Source: JBQLZO01 sp052168315
GTDB lineage: Bacteria > Planctomycetota > Phycisphaerae > Phycisphaerales > UBA1924
Direction of reading: 5' to 3'
NCBI GenBank assembly: GCA_052168315.1
Contig: JBQLZO010000092.1
Span: forward strand, 11,458-75,457
DNA: 64,000 nucleotides
The notes below the pieces were generated by a model. The model was not told where the DNA came from. It worked only from the letters and a program-made list of their open reading frames with translations, and made no database searches. This document shows positions 43,567-51,020 of the stretch, in pieces. The number at the start of each line of letters is the position of its first letter. Within the stretch, counting starts at the first letter, position 1. The position numbers and the translations under genes were made by a program.

Positions 43567-44304
43567 ATGGCGATTGCATGGATGGATGCGGGGGTTCCTG
43601 AGGTAGACTCGGACCGTTCGGCGGCCGCGGTGCCGGCGCGGGCGGATGCGGGCGCGAACGGATCGGCGGGTTCGATGTCGAACGATGGTGCTGGCGTTGG
43701 CGTTGGTGGCGGCGGTGTCGATTCGGCGGGGGATCTGACGATGCTGCTCCGCGCGTCGGCGTCGGGCGATCCGGCGGATGCCGAGCGGCTGATGCTCGCG
43801 ATCTACGACGACATGAAGCGGCTGGCGGCGAGCCAGCTGCGCGGGGAGCGCTCGGACCACACGCTCGATCCGACGGCGCTGGTGCACGAGGCGTACCTGC
43901 GGCTGGTGAACCAGCGGACGGCGGAGTGGAACGACCGCGTGCATTTTTTCTCGATCGCAGCGCGGATCATCCGGCGGGTGCTGATCGACCATGCGCGGGA
44001 GCGGAACGCGCTCAAGCGCGGCGGGTCGCGGCGTTCGATCTCGATCGAGCGGTGCGAGATCGCCACGCCGGAGCGGGATGTGGACCTGGAGGCGCTGGAC
44101 GAGGCGCTCGAGGAGCTGGCGGAGCTGAGCGAGCGGCAGGCGCGGATCGTGGAGCTGAAGTTCTTCGGCGGGCTGACGATCGCGGAGATCGGTGAGGCGC
44201 TGTCGATCGGCGCTCGGACGGTGGACCGCGAGTGGCAGGTGGCGCGCGGCTGGCTGTTCGACCGGCTCTCGGAAACGGGGTGCGAGCCGAGCGATGAGGG
44301 CTGA
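43567..44304 (+). CDS. ECF-type sigma factor of the planctomycete kinase-linked group
   Basis: 245 residues from ATG 43567 (GGAGGT at 43553-43558). Region 2 is DLTMLLRASASGDPADAERL, with LDPTALVHEAYLRLV and VHFFSIAARIIRRVLIDHAR. Region 4 is LSERQARIVELKFFGGLTIA with the helix-turn-helix AEIGEALSIGARTVDREW. These match the family annotated as TIGR02999-type sigma factors, common in planctomycetes. A later start at ATG 43675 would remove a low-complexity Gly/Ala N-terminus. The stop overlaps the start of a WD40 kinase by 11 bases, so sigma and kinase are translationally coupled and probably form one signalling unit. Confidence 0.88.
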   Translation: MAIAWMDAGVPEVDSDRSAAAVPARADAGANGSAGSMSNDGAGVGVGGGGVDSAGDLTMLLRASASGDPADAERLMLAIYDDMKRLAASQLRGERSDHTLDPTALVHEAYLRLVNQRTAEWNDRVHFFSIAARIIRRVLIDHARERNALKRGGSRRSISIERCEIATPERDVDLEALDEALEELAELSERQARIVELKFFGGLTIAEIGEALSIGARTVDREWQVARGWLFDRLSETGCEPSDEG

Positions 44305-47300
44305 TGCGGAACTGGCACGGCGTGCGCACGCGGCGCTGGTCCGGGCGATGGAGGCGCCGGCGGGGGAGCGTCGCGCGCTGGTCGATGAGCTGTGTGCCGA
44401 TGATGCGCTGCTGCGGATGCGCGTGCATCGGCTGCTGGATGCGGTGGATCGATCCGATTCTTTCCTCGACGAGCCGGCGTTGTCGGGGCGTCGGGGCGCG
44501 GGGCGTTCAGCGCCGGTTCCGGATTCGGTGGGGAACTACCTGATCGTCGGGGTGCTCGGGTCGGGCGGGATGGCGACGGTGTACGAGGCGATCCAGGAGT
44601 CGCCGCGCCGGCGGGTCGCGCTGAAGGTGATGCACCGGAGCCTGATGGAGTCGAGCGCATCGCTGCGCTTCCGGTTCGAGACGGAGACGCTGGCTCGGCT
44701 GCATCATCCGGGGATCGCGCAGATCTACGAGGCGGGGACCGCGCCGCTGGGCGATGGCGAGGCGATGCCGTTCTTCGCGATGGAGCTGGTCCAGGAGGCC
44801 GAGCCGATCACGGCGTTCGCGCGCCGGTCGGGCATGGGGCTCGAGGCGCGGCTGTCGATGTTCGCTTCGGTGTGCGACGCGGTGCACCACGGGCACCAGC
44901 ACGGTGTGATCCATCGCGACCTGAAGCCGGGGAATGTGCTGGTGGATGGCGAGGGGCGGGCGAAGGTGATCGACTTCGGGGTGGCGCGGAGCGCGGATCC
45001 CGGGGCCGAGTCGCTGACGGCGAGCACGGATGCGGTGCGGCTGATCGGGTCGCTGCAGTCGATGAGCCCGGAGCAGTGCGGGGGTTCGGGCGACATCGAT
45101 ATCCGGACGGATGTGTACTCGCTGGGTGTGATGCTGTACGAGCTGGTGTGCGGTCGTGCGCCGCTGGACCTTTCGGGCCGGCCGCTGCCGGCGGCGCTGC
45201 ACGCGATCATCCACGAGGCGCCCGCTCGTCCGGTCGTCGATCCGGTTGTCGATCCGGGTGGGCGGGGGCGTTCGAGCGTGCGCGGGCTCGAGGCGATCGT
45301 GCTGAAGGCGATCGAGAAGGATCCGGACCGGCGTTACGACAGCGCTGCGGCGCTGGCGCGTGATGTGCGCCGGTGGCTGGGGGACCAGCCGATCGAGGCG
45401 CGGCCGGGGGGAGTGGTGGAGCAGTTCCGGCTGTTCGCGCGTCGGAACCGCGCGGTGGTGGCGGCGGGGCTGGCGATCGTCGCGAGCATCGCGGTGATCG
45501 CGGCGGTGAGCGCGGGGTTCGCGTGGCGGCTGAGCCAGGAGGTGGATCGGCGGGCGGAGGCGGAGGCGCGCGCGACGGAGGAGCGTGATGCGGCGCGATG
45601 GCAGGCGTACACCGCGCAGATCGCGGGGGCTCTGTCGGCGATGAAGACGGGCGAGTTCCAGCAGATGCGGACGCGTCTGGCGAGCGTGGAGCATCCGAAG
45701 CGTGGATGGGAGTGGGGTTTCCTGCGGGGGCTGTCGGACCGGAGCGTGCACGCGTGGGATGCGCACGAAGCGATGATTTTCGACCTGGCGCTGCGCGATG
45801 ACGGGGAGCTGTTCGCGACGGCGGCGTCGGACGGATCGGTGCGGCTGTGGCGCTCGGAGGATCGGGCGCTGCTGGGCGAGTTCCGGAGTGAGAGCGGGGC
45901 CCGGATGTTCGGCGTGGCGTTCGTGCCCGGCGATGTCCCTCGCCTTGTGTGCGGGGATGAGGCGGGGATGGTCTGGCTGCTGGAGCTTCGGGGGTCGGAT
46001 GGGCGGACGGAATTGCGCGAGGCGCTGGCGCTGGAGGGGACGGTGGGCGGGGTCCGGAGCGTGGTGGCGCTCGGGGATGGACGGGTGCTGGCGGGCGCCT
46101 CGGGTGGGCGGGCGCGGGTGTGGACGGTGGAGTGGGATGGGGAAGGTCACGCGCGTGAGTGCGGTGCGGCGATGACGCTTGAGGATGTTGAGGTGGCGGG
46201 GGGGATCACGGGCGTGGCGCGGTCGACCGACGGAGCGCTGGTGGTGACTTTCAACGATGCGGGTGATCTGGCGCTGCGCGATGCCGGGACGCTTGAGGTG
46301 CTGCACCGGTGGGGTTTCCCGGGGCTGGTGAACCGCGTGTGCTTCAGCGAGGATGATGCGTTGTGCGCGGCCGCCGGGGAGGAGGGGATCATCCGGGTGT
46401 GGGATGTCCGGAGCGGGGCGCTGGTCAGCGAGATGGACGCGACGGACGGCGTGAACACTGTGCGTTCGATCGCGATCTCGCGAGACAACGCGATGATCGC
46501 GGCCGGGCTGATCCACCGTGGATTCGAGATCTACGAGATCGAGAGCGGTCGGCTGCTGGGGTCGCTGGGCGGTCACACGGATGCGGTCTCGGGTCTGGCG
46601 TTCTTTCCCGGCGATGAGCTGGTGATCTCTGCGTCGTGGAACGGTGAGATCCGGATGTGGAACCGGAGCGAGGCGTGGACGCCCGCGGGCGGCGCCCCGC
46701 TGGTGGGGCATGAGTATCGCCCGCTGAGCGTGGCGTTCTCGCCGGATGGTGGGTTGCTGGCGTCGGGGGCGCGGGATGGGACGCTGCGGCTGTGGGAGCC
46801 GATCGAGTCGAGGGCGGTGGCGGTGCTGAGCGAGCCGGCGATCGAGCCGGGGTCGCCGCTCGAAGGGCGGAACCAGATCCGTGGGGTGGCGTTCTCGCCG
46901 GATGGGGCGTGGATCGCGGCCGCGTGCGATGATCGGCTGGTGCGTGTGTTCGATGCGGTGACGGGTCGGGTGCGGGCGCGGCTGCCGGGGAACCGGCTCT
47001 GGGTGGCGAGCGTCGCGGTGGATGCTCGGGGGCGGCGGGTCGCGAGCGGGGGGCAGGACCGCATCGCGCGGGTGTGGGATCTGGATGAGCGGGGCGTGCC
47101 GATCTCCGAGAACCCGGCGCTCGAGATGGCGGGGCATACCTCTCGGGTGAATTCAATCGCGTTCAGCCCGGATGGTTCGGTGATCGCGACGGGCTCGCGG
47201 GACTCCACGGTGCGGGTGTGGAGCGCCGCGACGGGCGAGCAGCTGCACCTGTTGGATATGCATCGGTCGGATGTGTTCGCGGTGCTGTTCAGCCACGATG

Positions 47301-47872
47301 GGCGGCGGCTGTATTCGGGGTGCCGTGATCAGACGATCCGGGTGTGGGATGTGGCGACTGGGGCGCTGCTGGACACCCTGGATGGGCATGGGCAGTATGT
47401 GACCTGCCTCGCGCTGAGCCCGGATGAGACGCGGCTGGCGGCGGGGTCGTGGTTCGGGGAGATCGTGTTGTTTGACACGGAGTCGTCGGACCTGATCGCA
47501 TCGTTCCGCGCGCACGAGTCGGCGATCCGCGGGATCGCGTTCAGCCCGGACGGGCGATGGATCGCCTCGGCGTCGTATGACGACACGGTGCGGCTCTTTG
47601 ATTCGGCGAAGCGCGAGGATGCGGAGGCGGTCCGGCGCGAAGCGCTGGTCCGGCGGTCGGAGGCGGAGTTGCTGGTCGGGTCGGCGCTGGCTCGTCACGG
47701 GGGGGATGTGGAGGAGGCGGCGCGGGAGCTGCTTGGGGGGGGCGATCGTGATGCGGAGACCCAGCGCTGGGTGCGGGTGGCGCTGGTCCAGATATCGCAG
47801 CGCCACGCGGGGCGCGCGTCGGGTGCGGGTGGGGCGGATCCGCGGGTTGTGTCGGGGGGAGGCGGGAAGTGA
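44294..47872 (+). CDS. transmembrane Ser/Thr protein kinase with WD40 propeller
   Basis: 1192 residues from ATG 44294. Kinase domain ~75-360: Gly loop GVLGSGGMATVYEA, VALKVMHRS, HRD in IHRDLKPGNVLV (~207) and DFG in VIDFGVARS (~226), all intact. One membrane helix lies at ~387-412 (VVAAGLAIVASIAVIAAVSA), then a short coiled coil. About 14 WD40-type repeats run from ~480 (for example VLSFSHDGRR-like LFSHDGRRLYSGCRDQTIRV, FSPDGSVIATGSRDSTVRVW). The propellers would be extracytoplasmic sensors. The overlap with the ECF sigma gene suggests that the kinase modifies or is controlled with it. The final ~60 residues are helical without repeats. Confidence 0.93.
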   Translation: MRADAELARRAHAALVRAMEAPAGERRALVDELCADDALLRMRVHRLLDAVDRSDSFLDEPALSGRRGAGRSAPVPDSVGNYLIVGVLGSGGMATVYEAIQESPRRRVALKVMHRSLMESSASLRFRFETETLARLHHPGIAQIYEAGTAPLGDGEAMPFFAMELVQEAEPITAFARRSGMGLEARLSMFASVCDAVHHGHQHGVIHRDLKPGNVLVDGEGRAKVIDFGVARSADPGAESLTASTDAVRLIGSLQSMSPEQCGGSGDIDIRTDVYSLGVMLYELVCGRAPLDLSGRPLPAALHAIIHEAPARPVVDPVVDPGGRGRSSVRGLEAIVLKAIEKDPDRRYDSAAALARDVRRWLGDQPIEARPGGVVEQFRLFARRNRAVVAAGLAIVASIAVIAAVSAGFAWRLSQEVDRRAEAEARATEERDAARWQAYTAQIAGALSAMKTGEFQQMRTRLASVEHPKRGWEWGFLRGLSDRSVHAWDAHEAMIFDLALRDDGELFATAASDGSVRLWRSEDRALLGEFRSESGARMFGVAFVPGDVPRLVCGDEAGMVWLLELRGSDGRTELREALALEGTVGGVRSVVALGDGRVLAGASGGRARVWTVEWDGEGHARECGAAMTLEDVEVAGGITGVARSTDGALVVTFNDAGDLALRDAGTLEVLHRWGFPGLVNRVCFSEDDALCAAAGEEGIIRVWDVRSGALVSEMDATDGVNTVRSIAISRDNAMIAAGLIHRGFEIYEIESGRLLGSLGGHTDAVSGLAFFPGDELVISASWNGEIRMWNRSEAWTPAGGAPLVGHEYRPLSVAFSPDGGLLASGARDGTLRLWEPIESRAVAVLSEPAIEPGSPLEGRNQIRGVAFSPDGAWIAAACDDRLVRVFDAVTGRVRARLPGNRLWVASVAVDARGRRVASGGQDRIARVWDLDERGVPISENPALEMAGHTSRVNSIAFSPDGSVIATGSRDSTVRVWSAATGEQLHLLDMHRSDVFAVLFSHDGRRLYSGCRDQTIRVWDVATGALLDTLDGHGQYVTCLALSPDETRLAAGSWFGEIVLFDTESSDLIASFRAHESAIRGIAFSPDGRWIASASYDDTVRLFDSAKREDAEAVRREALVRRSEAELLVGSALARHGGDVEEAARELLGGGDRDAETQRWVRVALVQISQRHAGRASGAGGADPRVVSGGGGK

Positions 47873-47968
47873 GCTTATTGGACACGCGGTGCGTCGCGTG
47901 TTGGCGGGGCGTGGGCGGCGTTGCCGCGTCTGAGTGAGACACACCATCGCACCATTACGGAGCCAGGA

Positions 47969-48475
47969 ATGCCCGTTCGGCGTCACCCCATCATCGATCC
48001 TCGCACCGGCGGCCCTCTGCTCAAGATTCCCGCGGATGAGGCGCTGATCGGGCGTCTTCGGCGGAGCTTCGCGATCGTTCAGGGCGAGGGGGTCCGGCTT
48101 GGTGAGTTGTTCTATCAGAGACTGTTCGAGGCGGCGCCCCAGGTGCGCTCGATGTTCCGCTCGGACATCAGCGCCCAGTCGGCGAAGCTGATCGCGGCGC
48201 TGGAGGCCGTGGTGAGCAACCTGGAGCGTCCGGAAGAGAACGCGGCGATGATCGCGGAACTTGGGCGGCGGCACGCGGGGTACGGGGCCCGCCCGGAGCA
48301 CTATGTGCTGGTGACGGAGTTGCTGGTCGCGTCGATGGAGGAGCTTCTGGGACCACGGATCGACGCTCAGACGCTGGATGAGTGGCGGCTGGTGCTCCGG
48401 CTGGTGAGCGAGCAGATGATCGCGGCATCGCGGGACCCGGGCGAGTCGACGCTTCCGACGGGGGAAAGGGGTTGA
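47969..48475 (+). CDS. single-domain globin
   Basis: 168 residues from ATG 47969. The B-helix is VRLGELFYQRLFEAAPQVRSMF, with the Tyr-Gln-Arg arrangement in the distal region. LIAALEAVVSNLERPE follows, then the F-helix motif LGRRHAGYGARPEHYVLVTE, whose first His is the proximal heme ligand. This is the VHb/flavohemoglobin-like globin pattern without a reductase domain. It probably handles O2 or NO. It lies 96 bases after the kinase. The spacer contains a 7-bp hairpin (47882-47888 with 47895-47901). Confidence 0.88.
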   Translation: MPVRRHPIIDPRTGGPLLKIPADEALIGRLRRSFAIVQGEGVRLGELFYQRLFEAAPQVRSMFRSDISAQSAKLIAALEAVVSNLERPEENAAMIAELGRRHAGYGARPEHYVLVTELLVASMEELLGPRIDAQTLDEWRLVLRLVSEQMIAASRDPGESTLPTGERG

Positions 48476-48515
48476 GGCGGGCGGGTCGGGGTGGGGTGCG
48501 GTCTACACTCGGCGG

Positions 48516-50219
48516 ATGAGCGGCGATGGGCGCGGACAATCCGGTGGGCGAGGCGGTCGTGGTGGTGGCGCGCGCGGGGGGCCGCGTGGCGGTGGTCGCG
48601 CGGATGGTCGCGGTGATGGGGGCCCGCGCGGGCGTGGGCCCGGCGGCGGGGGCAGGGGCCCGGGCGGTGGCGGTGGAGGGTCCGGCGGGCGCGGGATGGG
48701 GCGTCCGGGTGGCGGCGGGCGGCGTGAGGGTGGGGCGATGGAGGAGCGTGGGCGGGGGCGTGGGGGGCGCGCGCCGGCGTTCGTTCCGAAGTCCGGGGTT
48801 CGGCTGACGCAGTCATCGCGCCGTCTGGGCGAGGTGGCCGGGGCGATGGTGCAGCGGACGGGTCGGGGGAGCGCTCGGATGCGCGCCTATTCGATGCTGA
48901 TCCGGCAGGCGAAGCGTGAGCCGGACTTCGAGCTGCTGCACCCGGACACGGAGGGGCTGGAGGAGCGGGATGCGGCGCTGCTGCACGCGATCTACGACAA
49001 CGCGATGCGGCGCTGGATCACGCTGCGCTGGCTGATCGAGCAGCGGCTGAAGCAGCCTTGGGAGCAGCTCGATGCGCGGTTGAAGGGCGTGATGCTGGCG
49101 GGCGCGGCGCAGCTGCTGTTCCTGGAGCGGGTGCCGGCGCACGCGATCGTGGGCGAGGCGGTGGAGTGGGCCAAGCGGACGGTGGGCGGCGGGGCGACGC
49201 CGTTGACCAACGCGGTGCTGCGCGGGATCGACCGGATGATCCGCCCGGAGTACGAGCGCGGCGCGGAGCCGACCTCGCCGGGGTACCGGGAGCGCTGGAC
49301 GGGCGAGCCGGATGAGCTGCCGCTCAGCGATGGGCGGGCGATCGAGCTGATCGGTGTGCGGCTGCCGACGGATGCGGTGGAATCGCTCTCGATCGCGACT
49401 TCGCATCCGATGTCTTTGCTGCGTTCGTGGCTGAAGCACATGCCGATGCGCGATGTTCGGGCGATGGCGTACCACTCGTTGATGCCCGCGCCGATCATCC
49501 TGAACACCTTCCATGCCGACGAGAGCTCGTACGGGGCGTTGCCCGAATCGCTGTCGGCGCACACCGCGCCGGGGCATCATGTGTTCTCGGGCGCCCGGCG
49601 CGAGTTGGTCCGGCTGCTGGACTCGCGTCCGGATGTGTGGGTCCAGGATCCGGCATCGACGCTGGCGGTTCAGTCGGTGATCGATCTGAAGCCGTCGCTG
49701 GTGATCGACGCGTGCGCGGGGCTGGGGACGAAGACGCGGCAGCTTGCCTCGGTGTTCCCCGAGAGCGTCATCGTGGCCACGGATGTGGACCGGGTGCGTT
49801 GGGAGACTCTGCGGCGGACCTTCGCGGGTCACCCGCGGGTGGTGGTGGCGCCCTCGGAGGATCTGGCGATGCACAACGGGCGGGCGGACCTGGTGCTGCT
49901 GGATGTGCCGTGCTCGAACACGGGCGTGCTCGGGCGGCGGACCGAGGCCCGGTACCGGGTCAGCGGCGACCGGACGCGGGAGCTGACGGGGCTGCAGCGC
50001 CAGATCTTCGCGGATGCGATCCCGCTGCTGGCTTCGGGCGGGAAGATCCTGTACTCGACCTGCTCGCTGGACCCGGCGGAGAACGAGGAGATCGTGGCGT
50101 GGGCGTGCAAGTGGCACAATCTTCGCGTGCTGCGGGAGCACCGTCGGTCGGCGTCGGGCGTGCCGGTGGATGGTGCGGAGAAGTATTCGGACGGTTCGTA
50201 CGCGGCGCTGCTCGGTTGA
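48516..50219 (+). CDS. RsmB-like rRNA cytosine-C5 methyltransferase with RGG-rich N-terminal tail
   Basis: 567 residues. Residues 1-90 are Gly/Arg-rich (many GGR/RGG units), a disordered RNA-binding type tail unusual for bacteria. Residues ~110-240 form a NusB-like domain (LHAIYDNAMRRWITLRWLIE, FLERVPAHAIVGEAVEWAKR). The C-terminal Sun/Nop2 domain has VIDACAGLGTKTRQLA, VIVATDVDRVRWETLRRT, the PC motif in LDVPCSNTGVLGRR, and the catalytic-Cys motif YSTCSLDPAENE. That is the layout of RsmB (m5C967 of 16S rRNA). A TACACT element at 48504-48509 ends seven bases before ATG 48516, so the message may be leaderless. ATG 48738 is an alternative start. Confidence 0.85.
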   Translation: MSGDGRGQSGGRGGRGGGARGGPRGGGRADGRGDGGPRGRGPGGGGRGPGGGGGGSGGRGMGRPGGGGRREGGAMEERGRGRGGRAPAFVPKSGVRLTQSSRRLGEVAGAMVQRTGRGSARMRAYSMLIRQAKREPDFELLHPDTEGLEERDAALLHAIYDNAMRRWITLRWLIEQRLKQPWEQLDARLKGVMLAGAAQLLFLERVPAHAIVGEAVEWAKRTVGGGATPLTNAVLRGIDRMIRPEYERGAEPTSPGYRERWTGEPDELPLSDGRAIELIGVRLPTDAVESLSIATSHPMSLLRSWLKHMPMRDVRAMAYHSLMPAPIILNTFHADESSYGALPESLSAHTAPGHHVFSGARRELVRLLDSRPDVWVQDPASTLAVQSVIDLKPSLVIDACAGLGTKTRQLASVFPESVIVATDVDRVRWETLRRTFAGHPRVVVAPSEDLAMHNGRADLVLLDVPCSNTGVLGRRTEARYRVSGDRTRELTGLQRQIFADAIPLLASGGKILYSTCSLDPAENEEIVAWACKWHNLRVLREHRRSASGVPVDGAEKYSDGSYAALLG

Positions 50220-50420
50220 TCGAAGCGCTGGCGCGGGGCGGGCCCCAATGCGGTGTTTCGGGGGTGTGGCGGGCGCGGTCGAGGGGTCGCGGTTCGCCCG
50301 GGCGAAGGGGGGTGTCGGGGTTTGTGGAGGGAATCGGGGAGCGCGGGTGGCCGTGTAGTGGTAGGATCGGCGTGTTCCGGCGCGGATTGGAGCGGCCGGC
50401 GGATGCGGGAGCCCGACGGG

Positions 50421-50891
50421 ATGAATCTGCTGGACATCGTCACGCTGGACACGATCAGGGTGCCGCTTCAGGCCCGGGAGAAGCGTGCGGCCATCGATGA
50501 ACTGGTCGATGTGCTGGCGGCGGCCGGGAAGGTCGAGGATGCGCCCGGGCTGAAGACGGCGGTGTGGACGCGGGAATCGACGCGATCGACGGGCATCGGG
50601 CACGCTTTGGCGATCCCGCACGGGAAGTCCGAGGGGGTCGCGGACCTGGCGATGGCGATCGGGAAGCCGAGCGAGCCGATCGACTTCAACGCGGTGGATG
50701 GGCAGCCTGTGCGGCTCGTGGTGATGCTGGCGAGCCCGATGGACCGGACGGCGGACCACATCCAGGCGCTGGCGCGGATCAGCCGGCTGATGTCCAGCGA
50801 GGATTTCCGCACGAAGGTGTACAACGCGGAGTCGGCCGAGCGGATTTATGAGTTGCTGCAGCAGCAGGAGTCGGCCGGGGCGGCGCGGTGA
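50421..50891 (+). CDS. PTS EIIA-type (PtsN/fructose family) protein
   Basis: 156 residues from ATG 50421 (ATG 50403 possible). EIIA-fru/PtsN features: DTIRVPLQAREKRAAIDELV at the start, TRESTRSTGIGHALAIPHGK with the phosphorylatable His, PIDFNAVDGQPVRLVVMLAS, and HIQALARISRLM. No HPr, EI or membrane EII component is nearby, so a regulatory role like PtsN is more likely than sugar uptake (inference). The spacer 50220-50420 has no gene. It ends at a hairpin shared with the facing gene. Confidence 0.88.
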   Translation: MNLLDIVTLDTIRVPLQAREKRAAIDELVDVLAAAGKVEDAPGLKTAVWTRESTRSTGIGHALAIPHGKSEGVADLAMAIGKPSEPIDFNAVDGQPVRLVVMLASPMDRTADHIQALARISRLMSSEDFRTKVYNAESAERIYELLQQQESAGAAR

Positions 50892-50945
50892 GGGTGCGGG
50901 CGGCGTGGGTGGGGCACCGGGCAGAGACGAGCGATCACACGCAAA

Positions 50946-50978
50946 GGGGCATGCCCGCCGATCGTGCGGGCACGCCCC
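50946..50978. terminator. bidirectional hairpin between convergent genes
   Basis: GGGGCATGCCCGC (50946-50958) pairs with GCGGGCACGCCCC (50966-50978) over 13 positions with one A.C mismatch and a 7-base loop. It is 54 bases after the EIIA stop and 42 before the facing stop. No long T-tract. Confidence 0.65.
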
Positions 50979-51020
50979 GTGGTGTGCGCTGGTGGTGATA
51001 GTTGCGAGATGATGTTCGGA

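Noticed and set aside
44507..47137. 876-codon minus-strand frame opposite the WD40 kinase
   Set aside because: It is an antisense shadow of a repetitive GC-rich gene; no start context or domain.
48813..50759. 648-codon minus-strand frame opposite the rRNA methyltransferase
   Set aside because: It is Arg/His/Pro-rich and motif-free; the plus-strand catalytic motifs are clear.
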